A stretch of DNA of 64,000 nt from CALFMR01 sp035550595. GTDB lineage: Bacteria > Acidobacteriota > Vicinamibacteria > Vicinamibacterales > SCN-69-37. This document shows positions 8,142 through 16,869 of this stretch, one piece after another. Numbering within the stretch: the first letter of the stretch is position 1; each line of letters opens with the position of its first letter. The DNA lies in the NCBI GenBank assembly GCA_035550595.1, contig DASZOV010000124.1, positions 1 to 64,000 on the forward strand. The letters are read 5' to 3'. The notes under the pieces are model-generated. The model saw only the letters and a list, made by a program, of their open reading frames with translations, did no database searches and was not told the DNA's origin. A program made the position numbers and the translations under genes.

Positions 8142-8777
8142 CTAGAAGATCTCCGAGATCGGATACACGTACACGAGGTACAGGTAGAAGAACGCGAGCG
8201 CGATGAAGAGGATGATCACGCCGAGCACGGGCGAGCTGACCTTGACGCTCGTCGTGCTCAGGTCGATCGACGTCGCTTCTTCGTGTGCGTCGGCGGCCGT
8301 TCGACGCAACCCGACGCCGAACTGGATCGCGGCGAAGACGATGCCCGCACCGACGAGCAGGAGCACGACGACGAAGATGATCTTCGACGAGACGAGCTGC
8401 CAGGCGAACACGCGCTGCCGCTGCGTCAGTCCCGTCTCGCGATACGCGTAGTAGGCGCGCATCGCCGACAGGAAGGCCGCGTTCGTCGCCGGATCTTTCA
8501 ACCAGGATGGCGGCGCGTCGGGCGCCATGCCGTCGGGCGACGTGCTCGCGGCCGGGCTCGCCGTCTCGGCGGCGGGCGTCTGATCGACCTGACGCGTCGA
8601 GCCGTCGGCGAGATGGACCGTGCCGTCGGCGTCGACGGTCGGATGCGCCGTGGGTGCGCCAGGCACGGGCGACGTCGCGGTTGGCGTCGTCGCTTGCGCG
8701 CGAGTCGGCGTGGGCGTCGTGACGAGGCACGACACGGCCACGACCGCCGTCACGAGTCCGCGCCATGTCCTCGCCAT
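8142..8777 (-). CDS. hypothetical membrane protein with signal peptide
   Basis: Not recognised. 211 aa: a signal peptide (about 1-27, ending TPTRAQ), then a Thr/Pro/Ala-rich stretch with a strand-like VDADGTVHLADGSTRQVD element. A short region follows (PSWLKDPATNAAFLSAMRAYYAYRETG), then two transmembrane helices (about 125-150 and 185-208) ending YVYPISEIF. The two helices separated by a polar segment suggest an inner-membrane protein with a large periplasmic head. It lies 13 bp downstream of another unknown secreted protein and 17 bp upstream of the MFS gene, so the three are probably co-transcribed. Confidence 0.7.
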   Translation of the reverse strand: MARTWRGLVTAVVAVSCLVTTPTPTRAQATTPTATSPVPGAPTAHPTVDADGTVHLADGSTRQVDQTPAAETASPAASTSPDGMAPDAPPSWLKDPATNAAFLSAMRAYYAYRETGLTQRQRVFAWQLVSSKIIFVVVLLLVGAGIVFAAIQFGVGLRRTAADAHEEATSIDLSTTSVKVSSPVLGVIILFIALAFFYLYLVYVYPISEIF

Positions 8778-8790
8778 CGCTGGTCTCCGT

Positions 8791-9729
8791 CTAATCCGTC
8801 AAGAGGCGAATGAGCTCGGTGCGCAGCCGGATCTGGTCGTAGATCGACGTGCCGGGCGGCTCGTGGACGTGAAGGTAGTTGTCGACCGATGTCTCGTCGC
8901 CACCGAGCAGCGTCTTGACGACGGTCAGCAGATCGTCGTCATGTGCGGTGAGCCATTGATTCGTCGCGTCATCGGGCACTGGCGGCGTGCTGATCTGCAC
9001 TTCCATGCGCATGCACTCGGCCGGCTTGCGCGTGCCGTCCGGCAGGATGATGCCGCCCCCGCACTGACCGGGAACCGTCAAAAGCGTGCTGCCGTCCGAC
9101 ATGGGCGTCTCGACCTCGCCGTTGGCGTTGATGCGATGACGACCGCTGGGCGTCGCGCCGCTCGATCCGGCCGGCATGGTGGTTGCCGTGCCCGGCGTGG
9201 CCAGGCCGGGCACTGGCGTCACGACTTCTGGCCGGATGACGCTGCCGCGTCCCGCGACCGCCGTCGCTCCTCGCGTACCTGCGATCGCGGTCGTCGCGCC
9301 GCGCAATGCGCCGATGGCGGGCGTCGAGGCGACCGATCGCTTCACGGCGTAGAAACCAAACGTCCGTCCCTGCCACGTCGTCGTCCCGGCCATGCGCGTC
9401 TTGTCCCAGCTCATGAGGTACGCGTCGAAGAGCTGGCGGTTGCCGGGAAAGGCGATCGCGAATCGCATGTGCTGGAACGCCTGGTCGACGGTGACGATGG
9501 TGCCTGCGAGCGTGGCGCCGTTGGCATCGACGTACGAGAGGGACAAAGCGCACCACGCAGGCGACGCGCAATCCGCCTTGGTCTGACCAATCTTCAATTG
9601 CCCGGTCATCCCGTCGTGATTCATGTCGTACGTGCCCACCCACTCCGCCAGCGTGGCGTCGGCCCGTGCCGCACGCGCGAGACCGACCAGCACGAAGCCC
9701 ACCACGATCGCCGCGACGTGTCTTCGCAT
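8791..9729 (-). CDS. hypothetical secreted protein
   Basis: Not recognised. 312 aa from the ATG at 9729, chosen because GGAGGT lies four bases upstream and a signal peptide (RRHVAAIVVGFVLVGLARAARA) follows. The N-terminal half has a strand-rich segment (EWVGTYDMNHDGMTGQLKIG, CASPAWCALSLSYVDANG, GRTFGFYAVKR) with two Cys that may form a disulfide. The middle is Ala/Thr/Pro-rich. A short VETPMSDGSTLLTVPG element recalls the HLADGSTRQVD element of the next gene. The C-terminus (about 240-310) is helical (VPDDATNQWLTAHDDDLLTVVKTLLG). The shared element and 13-bp spacing suggest it works with its neighbour in the envelope. Confidence 0.68.
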   Translation of the reverse strand: MRRHVAAIVVGFVLVGLARAARADATLAEWVGTYDMNHDGMTGQLKIGQTKADCASPAWCALSLSYVDANGATLAGTIVTVDQAFQHMRFAIAFPGNRQLFDAYLMSWDKTRMAGTTTWQGRTFGFYAVKRSVASTPAIGALRGATTAIAGTRGATAVAGRGSVIRPEVVTPVPGLATPGTATTMPAGSSGATPSGRHRINANGEVETPMSDGSTLLTVPGQCGGGIILPDGTRKPAECMRMEVQISTPPVPDDATNQWLTAHDDDLLTVVKTLLGGDETSVDNYLHVHEPPGTSIYDQIRLRTELIRLLTD

Positions 9730-9935
9730 GGCCACCTCCATGACGAACGACGTGACACCGGAAACCCGCGCCATCCTAGCCCGAACCGACGATCGAGGCC
9801 AGGGGATTCGCCGGCGGCGGAACCTCGCGCGCGGCTATCTTATGTCACCACGGCGATCGGCGCTGAATGTATTGGTCTGATCACACGGTCGATTTGGCGT
9901 GAGGGGCCTGTCGACCCAGCGTGGCGAGTGCGTGC

Positions 9936-11633
9936 CTATCGCGCCGCAACTTGTACGTCGCCGATCGTCACCGTGCCGCCAGTCCCTGGTTTGGTGTTGA
10001 GCGTGTCGACGACGAACAGTAACGACTGCGCGGGAATACGCGAGGGATCGATCCGGTCGGCAGTGTCGCCGTCGGCCCGATCGAAGTCGCCGATCGGAAC
10101 GTCCACGGTGCGTGTCTCGGGGCCGACGTACACCGACCGCCGCCAGCGCTCGCCGAGGCGCTCACCGCCGAGACGCACCTGCACCGACACGCGCATCGGC
10201 GCGTTGGCGTGTGCGGCGAATCGGATGCCGGTCACGCCCGTGTCTTCCGGCACCGCGTGCACCAGCGCGGCGTACTGTCCGTGGGCGGCGCCGTCTCCAA
10301 GATGGAACGTGAACGTCACGCCATCGTCGACGACCCGCATCTCACCCGATGAGGAAGGTTCGCGCTCGACGTCCCAATGTCCGTCATCCGCGGGCAGCGC
10401 GATGACACGTCCCGCTGTGAGATCGAGGTGAGCCGGCTCGACGGCCGGTGCCGTCGTCGGCAATCCAATCGTGATGGGATTCGACATGAGCCACGGCACG
10501 GCGCGATTGCCGAACTGCGCTTCCGCGCGATAAACGCCCGGACGCGACGTCTCGTAGCTCAGCGTGCCCTGTCCGGCCGCCACGACCTCGCGACCGCGCA
10601 CGAGTGCCAACGCCGCAGACGGCCACTCGGGCACGCGCACGCGAAAGACGGTGTCGACGGCAGCGGGCAGACGGTCGCCGCCGCTGGCTGGCGCGCGGTT
10701 CGCCTGCGCGGCCGCGAATTCAATCGACGCCGGCCCGGCGAACGCCCGCACGATGCCGTACACGTGTCCCGCGCGAATGACGGCGATGATTCGTGCGGCA
10801 TCCGACCGCGCGTCGCCCGACAGCGGCGTGTCGAGGACGACGACGTCGGCGAGCGCGCGGAACATGGCTTCGTAACTCGGCTGGCGCGCGAGCGTCCACC
10901 CGCGCGGTTCGTCGGTCATCCGCCATCCGAGCCGCGCGTGCGCGTCGAGCGCGGCCAGGCCGAAGACGGGCCGCGTGGCCGCTGCGCGATCCCATCGCGC
11001 GATTGACGCCGCAGGGCGCCGGAAGAGCGACGCAACCGCTTCGCTCGGACGCAAGATGCCACGTGCAGCCGTGGCGGCCAAGTGCACGGCGCTCTCGTCA
11101 CGCCACTCGGTGTCCGCGTTCAACCACTCGATGCCGTCGAAGCCTTCGTCCGTGCCGCCGTATCGCAGGCCCGCGCGCGGTGAGTCGGGATGCGCGACGA
11201 CAGCCGCGCCACCGAGCCGGTGGATGTCTTCGATCACGTCACGCGGCGTGCCGGCGAGCGGATACGGTGACGGGCGTTCGAGCCCGAGGGCGACGATGTG
11301 CCCGGCGAGCGTGCTGACTTCGACGGCGTCGATCTCGAGCACGCCATGTCGATACGCGGGCGGATCGGGCGTCCGCATCGCGTCGCCGTGGTCGGTGATG
11401 ATCACGAAACGCAGTCCGGCGTTCGCCGCCGCGGTCATCACGTCGTCGACGGTCCCACTGCCGTCCGAACGGCGCGTGTGGATGTGGTACGCGCCCATGA
11501 CGAGCGTGTCCGGCAGCGCGCCCGGCAAAACGACAGCCCGCGGCGGCAAGGTGGCCGCGATAAATGCGACGAAGGCGCCGAGCAGGACGACGGGCGCCGC
11601 AAGCCACGCGAGACTGCGCCGGCCGCGCGTCAT
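9936..11633 (-). CDS. membrane-anchored PHP-domain metallohydrolase
   Basis: A single N-terminal helix (about 8-30) anchors a PHP (polymerase and histidinol phosphatase) domain: YHIHTRRSDGSGTVDDVM has the first His-x-His pair, IITDHGD the second, EVST and VVAHPDSPRAG later ligands, and GIEWLNAD the closing strand. These bind two or three metals for phosphoester hydrolysis. After about residue 330 a beta-rich region of about 230 aa follows (FRVRVPEWPSAALALVRG, and a jelly-roll-like segment to the end), like carbohydrate- or substrate-binding modules. The ATG at 11633 is preferred over GTG at 11639 because GGTGAG lies at a workable distance. It is divergent from the metal ABC genes. The substrate is unknown. 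Confidence 0.8.
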   Translation of the reverse strand: MTRGRRSLAWLAAPVVLLGAFVAFIAATLPPRAVVLPGALPDTLVMGAYHIHTRRSDGSGTVDDVMTAAANAGLRFVIITDHGDAMRTPDPPAYRHGVLEIDAVEVSTLAGHIVALGLERPSPYPLAGTPRDVIEDIHRLGGAAVVAHPDSPRAGLRYGGTDEGFDGIEWLNADTEWRDESAVHLAATAARGILRPSEAVASLFRRPAASIARWDRAAATRPVFGLAALDAHARLGWRMTDEPRGWTLARQPSYEAMFRALADVVVLDTPLSGDARSDAARIIAVIRAGHVYGIVRAFAGPASIEFAAAQANRAPASGGDRLPAAVDTVFRVRVPEWPSAALALVRGREVVAAGQGTLSYETSRPGVYRAEAQFGNRAVPWLMSNPITIGLPTTAPAVEPAHLDLTAGRVIALPADDGHWDVEREPSSSGEMRVVDDGVTFTFHLGDGAAHGQYAALVHAVPEDTGVTGIRFAAHANAPMRVSVQVRLGGERLGERWRRSVYVGPETRTVDVPIGDFDRADGDTADRIDPSRIPAQSLLFVVDTLNTKPGTGGTVTIGDVQVAAR

Positions 11634-11749
11634 GCGCACTCACCCGATCGGGGCGTGAACACGATGCCCCTTCCGCGTCCGGACGCCGTGGTATACGCTC
11701 GATGGCTTGACGCCGCCCCCGTGGGCGCGGCCAACCTGACATCCCGATC

Positions 11750-12478
11750 ATGCCTTCGACGCCCGACGCGCCTGCCCCGCCGATCCTCGACGTGCGCGAA
11801 TTGTCGGTCGCCTTCGATGCAGCCCCCGTGCTCGACCAGATCACGTTCTCGCTGCCGGCTGGCGCGTCGCTCGCCGTCATCGGCCCGAACGGGGCGGGCA
11901 AGACGGTGCTGTTTCGCGCGCTGCTCGGCGCCGTGCCGCACACCGGCACCGTGCACTGGGCCCCGGGCGTGCGCATCGGGTACGTGCCGCAGAAGCTCGA
12001 CATCGAACGGGACATCCCCATCACCGGCCGTGATTTCCTGACGGCGCGACTCGCCGTCGAGCGGGACGCCACCGAACGGCCTGACATCGCAGCCGTGCTT
12101 CGTCTGGTCGGCTTGTCGGAGGATACGAGCCGCAAGCCCATCGGGACGATCTCCGGTGGTCAGTTCCAACGCCTCCTCGTCGCCTTCGCCCTGCTCGGCA
12201 ACCCGACGGTGCTGCTCCTCGACGAGCCGACCGCCGGCATCGATCAACCCGGCGAGGAACGGCTGAACGCGATGCTGCACCGACTGCAGCAGGAACGCGG
12301 ATTGACGATCCTCCTCATCTCGCACGAACTGACGATCGTCCACGCGTACGCGACGCACGTCCTGTGTCTCGGATCCGGCCCGGCGTTTTTCGGTCCGCCG
12401 AGCATCCTCACGCCGGATCTCCTGGCGAACCTCTATCGCGAGCACGTGTCGGTTCACGCCCATACTCATGCTCATTGA
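11750..12478 (+). CDS. metal (Zn/Mn) ABC transporter ATPase, ZnuC-like
   Basis: ATP-binding subunit of a cluster-9-type importer for zinc or manganese. Walker A GPNGAGKT is at residues 45-52, signature SGGQ at 135-138, Walker B LLLDEP at 155-160 and the switch His (LISHEL) at 192. GYVPQKLDIERDIPIT is typical of ZnuC/MntB ATPases, and the His-rich tail (HVSVHAHTHAH) may bind metal. The gene overlaps the permease gene by 11 bp. No solute-binding protein or Fur/MntR-type regulator is adjacent, so the binding protein must be elsewhere. Confidence 0.88.
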   Translation: MPSTPDAPAPPILDVRELSVAFDAAPVLDQITFSLPAGASLAVIGPNGAGKTVLFRALLGAVPHTGTVHWAPGVRIGYVPQKLDIERDIPITGRDFLTARLAVERDATERPDIAAVLRLVGLSEDTSRKPIGTISGGQFQRLLVAFALLGNPTVLLLDEPTAGIDQPGEERLNAMLHRLQQERGLTILLISHELTIVHAYATHVLCLGSGPAFFGPPSILTPDLLANLYREHVSVHAHTHAH

Positions 12479-13238
12479 CGCCATTCTGCTGCCGGCGGCC
12501 ATGGCCGCGGCGGCCGGTCTCGTGGGCTGTTTCGCGCTGATGCGACGGATGGTGCTCGCCGGCGACGCGCTGTCGCACGTCGCCTTGCCCGGCATCGGCA
12601 TTGCGCTCGCGCTCGGCATCCACCCGCTCTTCGGCGCGCTCACGATGCTCTTCTTCGGGGCGCTGCTCGTCTGGACGCTCGAAGATCGCACACGCATCGC
12701 GACCGAGACGATCGTAGGCGTCATCTTCTCGGCCGCACTCGCCATCGGCAGCATGATCACCTCGGGTGAGGATCTGATCGACGCGCTCGTCGGACACGCG
12801 GACGCCGTGCCCTGGCCGGAAGCGGTGTTCGGACTGGCGGCGACGGCGCTCATCGTGTGGTTCATCGTGCGCCGGCGGCACGAGCTGGTGCTGGCGCTCG
12901 TCTCGCGCGACATCGCGCGCACGGCGGGCATCAACGTGCGGCGGCTCGATCTCATCTATCTCGAGATGTTCGCGCTGACCGTCGCGCTCGGCCTGCGATA
13001 TCTCGGCATTCTGCTGATGGGCTCGCTCATCATCATTCCCGCCGCCACGGCCAAGCGCTTCTCGAAGGACCTGACGACGATGCTCGTGCTCGCCGCCGCA
13101 CTCGGCGCCGGCGCAACCATCCTCGGGTCGATCGTCGCCCTCTGGCTCCATCGCGACCCGGGGCCGATCATCGTGGCGATCGCCGCGGCGGGATTTCTGT
13201 CGACGACCTTCCGCGGCGCGGCGGGCTCGGGGGCGTAG
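12468..13238 (+). CDS. metal ABC transporter permease, ZnuB-like
   Basis: Membrane subunit of the importer, 256 aa with about eight helices. Family motifs are GCFALMRRMVLAGDALSHVALPGIG near the start, ALVSRDIARTAGINVRRLDL in the cytoplasmic loop contacting the ATPase, and LLMGSLIIIPAATAKRFSKD. The ATG lies inside the 3' end of the ATPase gene, which implies translational coupling. The downstream region holds three tandem copies of a dispersed repeat before the convergent SMP-30-like gene. Zinc versus manganese specificity cannot be read from the sequence. Confidence 0.88.
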   Translation: MLIDAILLPAAMAAAAGLVGCFALMRRMVLAGDALSHVALPGIGIALALGIHPLFGALTMLFFGALLVWTLEDRTRIATETIVGVIFSAALAIGSMITSGEDLIDALVGHADAVPWPEAVFGLAATALIVWFIVRRRHELVLALVSRDIARTAGINVRRLDLIYLEMFALTVALGLRYLGILLMGSLIIIPAATAKRFSKDLTTMLVLAAALGAGATILGSIVALWLHRDPGPIIVAIAAAGFLSTTFRGAAGSGA

Positions 13239-13243
13239 CGCCA

Positions 13244-13452
13244 GTCATCTTCTTTTGCAGTGGCGCGGGGCCCGGCGCTCGCGTGTCATCTTCTTTGCAA
13301 TGCGCTGGGGCCCCACCCCCAGCGCTACGCGCTTCGGCGCCCTCACTATGCTCGCCAGTCATCTTCTTTGCAATGCGTTGGGGCCCCACCCCCAACGCTA
13401 CGCGCTTCGGCGCCCTCACTACGTTCGGGGCCTTGCGGTGTCATCTTTTCTT
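13244..13452. repeat. dispersed hairpin repeat, three tandem copies (first truncated)
   Basis: Copies begin with GTCATCTTCTTTTGCA or GTCATCTTCTTTGCA at 13244, 13285 and 13358. The first is cut short after GGCGCGGGGCCC. In the second the hairpin arms are GCGCTGGGG and CCCCAGCGC; in the third they are GCGTTGGGG and CCCCAACGC, a compensatory C-G to T-A change. CTACGCGCTTCGGCGCCCTCACTA follows in both. It lies between convergent genes. Confidence 0.8.
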
Positions 13453-13523
13453 AAATACCCTTCTTCGCGCCTTCGCGTGAGCCCCTTCCGTCCCCTTCGC
13501 GATCTTCGCGTCTTCGCGCGAGG

Positions 13524-14501
13524 CTACTTCTTCGCCAGATTCGCGAGCGGCACGCTCGCCAGCGTGAACGGCGTCGTCTCCGTGTGCGCGTCGCGCGTGT
13601 TGAACTGGGTGTTGACGACGATGAGCCGGTCGCCGACCTTGGCGGCGGTTGCGGGCCAGGCGAGCGCGGGATCCTTGAAGCGCGAGACGACAGTCCCCGT
13701 CGAGAAGTCGCTCGAAAGCTGGACCGTCGCGATCTCGACGGCCGTCTGCCGCACAGCGTAGAGCGTGTGGTCGTCGAGGACGAGACCGTCCATGCCGGTC
13801 AGGTCCGCGCCGCCCGTGTCGATCGCGCTCACAGCTTTGGTCGCCAGGTCGATGCGGAACAGCAACCCCTTCCCCATCTGCGCGACGATGAGCGACGCGT
13901 TGTCGGGCGTGACGGCGATGCCGTTCAGGTTCGCGCCCGAGTCGTACTGCAGCACCGTGTGATTGAAGTTCAACCACGGCTCGAGGTCGCCAATCGTCTC
14001 GCCGTGCGCCTCGAGACGCCAGAGCGTCGGCGCCTGCGTGTCGGTGAAGTACGCGGCCGAGCCGACGAGCGCGACGTCGTTGATGAGGCTGCCCGACGGG
14101 TCCGGCACCTCGACCTGTTTCAGCACGTGGCCCGTGCGTGCGTCGAGGACGAACATGCGTCCGGTCTTGCCGCCGGCAATCCACAGTCGATGGCTGGCGT
14201 CGATCTTCATGCCGAGGATGGCCGGAAACGCGGGCGTGGATCCGGCCGGGATGAGGACGCCTGCCGGCGCGACAGTTTCGGAGGCGCGCGTCTCGAGGTT
14301 CACGCGCACGACCGTCCCCGTTGCCGCGCTGGCCGTATAGAGCACTTGTTGCGCGGGATCGTAGGTCACGCCTTCGGGGAACGTGACGTCCGCGGGTAAC
14401 GCCACGCGATCGACGCGGCCGGCCTGATTGGCCTGTCGCGCGACGACGAACGGCGTGCTCACGAGAACGGCGATCGCCAATGCGGTCGGCCAACGCGTCA
14501 T
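13524..14501 (-). CDS. secreted SMP-30/NHL-like beta-propeller protein
   Basis: A 325-aa protein with a signal peptide (TRWPTALAIAVLVSTPFV then VARQANQ) and a propeller of repeated blades (FPEGVTYDPAQQVLYTASAA, INDVALVGSAAYFTD, LNGIAVTPDNASLIVAQMG, MDGLVLDDHTLYAVRQ). The EGVTYD, NDVAL and NGIAVTPD segments are the usual SMP-30 metal-site neighbourhood. The start at 14501 is chosen for the signal peptide; the open frame to 14729 crosses an intergenic TTCGAA array and codes for low-complexity sequence. The function may be lactone hydrolysis or ligand binding; no substrate is indicated. It differs clearly from the SMP-30 protein at the start of the window. Confidence 0.78.
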   Translation of the reverse strand: MTRWPTALAIAVLVSTPFVVARQANQAGRVDRVALPADVTFPEGVTYDPAQQVLYTASAATGTVVRVNLETRASETVAPAGVLIPAGSTPAFPAILGMKIDASHRLWIAGGKTGRMFVLDARTGHVLKQVEVPDPSGSLINDVALVGSAAYFTDTQAPTLWRLEAHGETIGDLEPWLNFNHTVLQYDSGANLNGIAVTPDNASLIVAQMGKGLLFRIDLATKAVSAIDTGGADLTGMDGLVLDDHTLYAVRQTAVEIATVQLSSDFSTGTVVSRFKDPALAWPATAAKVGDRLIVVNTQFNTRDAHTETTPFTLASVPLANLAKK

Positions 14502-14614
14502 GTCGGTACGCTCCTGAAACGGGATGCCCGCCGACGACGCACACGTCGGATGCGCGCGTGGCGGGATGACGTCCAAGGCTAGCGCAGGCGGTGCGAGGCT
14601 GTCGACGGGATGAA

Positions 14615-14647
14615 AACTTCGAACTTCGAACTTCGAACTTCGAACTT
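14615..14647. repeat. AACTTCG heptamer array
   Basis: About 4.5 head-to-tail copies of AACTTCG in the intergenic space upstream of the SMP-30-like gene. Related TTCGAA-rich arrays occur at 24585-24619 and 26502-26650. With 7-bp units and no spacers this is not a CRISPR array. Confidence 0.75.
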
Positions 14648-14697
14648 GGGATGCAGACAGGGCAAGGGCGGCCCTTGCCGACGACTGGCGATCTGTG

Positions 14698-14719
14698 CAT
14701 ATAGTGATATCGCTATATG
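14698..14719 (+). promoter_or_regulatory. operator-like palindrome overlapping the arsR-type start codon
   Basis: CATATAG, then TGATATCG, then CTATATG: a 22-bp inverted repeat with a single mismatched pair. The last three bases are the ATG of the ArsR-type gene. AT-rich palindromes of this form are typical ArsR/SmtB-family operators, so autorepression is likely. No Shine-Dalgarno sequence is visible before the ATG. Confidence 0.65.
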
Positions 14720-15061
14720 GCCACGCCACTCCAAGAGGCGAAGAGCGAGCTCTTCCGCGCCCTCGCCCATCCGACGCGCATCCGCCTGCTCGAGCAACTC
14801 GTCGGCGGCGAACGTACCGTCCAGGATCTGCACCAGGCGCTCCACGTTGGCCAGCCGCTCGTGTCCCAGCACCTCGCCGCGCTCCGCGCCCGCCACGTCG
14901 TCGTCGTCCGCCGCGAAGGCGCGCAGGCCTACTACGCGCTGCGCAGCCCGCTCGTGGCCGACCTCCTGACGGTCGCGCGTGAGCTCCTGACGAACACGTT
15001 GTCCGATCAGCGGTCCATGCTCCGCGAACTGCAGCGGGAACGCCGCCGCGCCGCGCTGTGA
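14717..15061 (+). CDS. ArsR/SmtB-family winged-helix repressor
   Basis: 114 aa with the ArsR fold: ELFRALAHPTRIRLLEQLVGGERTV, the recognition-helix region LHQALHVGQPLVSQHLAALRARHVV and a wing VVRREGAQAYYAL. There is no cysteine in the protein, so it cannot sense metal or sulfur oxidants through thiols as many family members do. His residues or a bound anion are alternatives. It overlaps the SulP gene start by four bases (GTGA), so repressor and transporter are translated together. The palindrome covering its own start codon is the probable operator. This suggests transporter expression responds to the ligand the repressor senses. Confidence 0.88.
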   Translation: MATPLQEAKSELFRALAHPTRIRLLEQLVGGERTVQDLHQALHVGQPLVSQHLAALRARHVVVVRREGAQAYYALRSPLVADLLTVARELLTNTLSDQRSMLRELQRERRRAAL

Positions 15062-16755
15062 CGTTCCCACCGCGCCTCGTCCCCTGGCTGCCGAAGTCCG
15101 TCCTCGCGCTTCGGGGCTACACGCCGGACACGTTCCGCCAGGATCTGCTGGCCGGCGCGACGACCGGACTCGTCGCGCTGCCGCTCGCGATGGCGTTCGC
15201 CATTGCATCAGGACTCACGCCACAGGCCGGCCTCTACTGCGCCGTCGTCACCGGGTTTCTCATCTCGGCGCTCGGCGGGTCGCTCGTCCAGATCGGCGGC
15301 CCAACCGGCGCCTTCGTCGTCGTGGTCGCCGGCATCGTGGCGAAGTACGGCGTCGACGGTCTGTACACGTGCACGATGATGGCCGGCGTCATGCTCGTGC
15401 TGCTCGGCGCGACGCGCAGCGGCAGCGCGGTCCGGTTCATCCCGCGCCCGGTCGTCATCGGCTTCACCAACGGCATCGCGGTGATCATCGCGAGCACACA
15501 GATCCGGGACTTCCTGGGCCTGCGCATCGGCGGCACGCCCGGCGACTTCCTCGGCCGCATGCGCGTCATCGTCGGCCACCTGAACACCGCCACGCCCGCC
15601 GCCGTCACCGTCGCGGTCGTCACGCTCGCGCTCGTGGTCGTGTTCAACCGGTTCGTGAAGGCCGTGCCTGGCACGATCGCCGGCATGGTCGGCGGCACCC
15701 TGCTCGGATGGCTCAGCGGGTGGCATCTCGAGACGGTCGGGTCGCGCTTCGGCGGCGTCCCCTCCGGCCTCCCGCCGTTCCAGTTACCGGCATTCCATCC
15801 GTCGGTCGCGCTCACGCTGCTCGCACCCGCGGTGACGATTGCGTTGCTCGGCGCCATCGAGTCGCTGATGTCGGCCGTCGTCTCCGATCGGATGACGGGC
15901 GACCGACACAACCCGAACGTCGAGCTCATCGCGCAGGGCGTGGCGAATTTCGTCACGCCGATGCTCGGTGGGCTGCCCGCGACGGGCGCCATTGCGCGCA
16001 CGGCCACCAACGTCCGGTCCGGCGCACGGACGCCAGTCGCGGGCATGGTCCACGCGCTGACGCTCCTTGCGATCCTGCTCGTGGGGGCGAAGCTCGCGGC
16101 GGCGATCCCGATGGCCGTACTCGCGGGACTGCTCTTCGTCGTCGCGGCACGGATGGGCGAATGGCACGAGATTCCGCTGCTCCTCCGGCAGACGAAGACC
16201 GACGTCGCTGTCTGGCTGGCGACGTTCGCGCTCACGGTCTTCGCGGACCTCACCGTCGCGGTCGAAGTCGGCATGGTGCTCGCGGCGCTGCTCTACATCC
16301 GCCGCGTGTCGAGCACGACGACCGTGACGCGCGTCACCGCGGCGTATCTGGAAGAGGGCCGCGAGCACGTCCTGCAGGATCAAGTCATCCCGGACTACGT
16401 CGCCATCGTCCGCATCCACGGGCCCTTCCTTTTCGGCGCGACCGACAAACTCGATGCGCTCGTCGAGACGCTGGATCCGCGCGCGGAGATCGTCATCGTC
16501 CGACTGCGGAACATGACGGCCATCGACGCGACTGGCGTGCGCGCGCTCGAGGACGTCGTCGCGCGGCTCGGCGCGACGAGGCGGACGGCCATCTTCTGCG
16601 GCGCGCGCGAACAGCCGAGCGCCGTCCTCCGCCAGACCGGCTTCGCTGCGACCGCGGGCGAGCTCAACATCTGCCCGAACATCCGCACGGCGCTCGTGCG
16701 TGCGCGCCAGATCCACGAAACCGCCACGCACGCCGCGCGACCGATCGCCGGCTGA
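15058..16755 (+). CDS. SulP-family anion transporter with STAS domain
   Basis: Inner-membrane SulP (SLC26-like) transporter, 565 aa, for sulfate, bicarbonate or another small anion. The transmembrane core begins QDLLAGATTGLVALPLAMAFAIASG and GLYCAVVTGFLISALGGS. It continues through GGPTGAFVVVVAGIV, a family signature, and NVELIAQGVANFVTPMLGGLPATGAIARTATNVRSGARTP. A C-terminal STAS domain (about 440-545) contains VIVRLRNMTAIDATGVRALE. The start is GTG, overlapping the repressor stop. Bicarbonate, sulfate and fumarate are all possible substrates within the family. Confidence 0.9.
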   Translation: MTFPPRLVPWLPKSVLALRGYTPDTFRQDLLAGATTGLVALPLAMAFAIASGLTPQAGLYCAVVTGFLISALGGSLVQIGGPTGAFVVVVAGIVAKYGVDGLYTCTMMAGVMLVLLGATRSGSAVRFIPRPVVIGFTNGIAVIIASTQIRDFLGLRIGGTPGDFLGRMRVIVGHLNTATPAAVTVAVVTLALVVVFNRFVKAVPGTIAGMVGGTLLGWLSGWHLETVGSRFGGVPSGLPPFQLPAFHPSVALTLLAPAVTIALLGAIESLMSAVVSDRMTGDRHNPNVELIAQGVANFVTPMLGGLPATGAIARTATNVRSGARTPVAGMVHALTLLAILLVGAKLAAAIPMAVLAGLLFVVAARMGEWHEIPLLLRQTKTDVAVWLATFALTVFADLTVAVEVGMVLAALLYIRRVSSTTTVTRVTAAYLEEGREHVLQDQVIPDYVAIVRIHGPFLFGATDKLDALVETLDPRAEIVIVRLRNMTAIDATGVRALEDVVARLGATRRTAIFCGAREQPSAVLRQTGFAATAGELNICPNIRTALVRARQIHETATHAARPIAG

Positions 16756-16869
16756 CGCTCCACGCTGAACCTCTGGCGCCTTGACCGGGGCGTGCGAATC
16801 CGTTACACATGCGTCGGCCATCACATTGCCGGCCGGAGCGCGCCGTCATTTCGCGCTCGAGGAGTCCTC

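Noticed and set aside
9775..9935. A possible small gene or RNA between the secreted protein and the PHP gene
   Set aside because: No open frame with a ribosome site and no stable hairpin was seen.
14615..14647. Possible CRISPR array in the tandem AACTTCG units
   Set aside because: Units are 7 bp with no spacers and no cas genes in the window.
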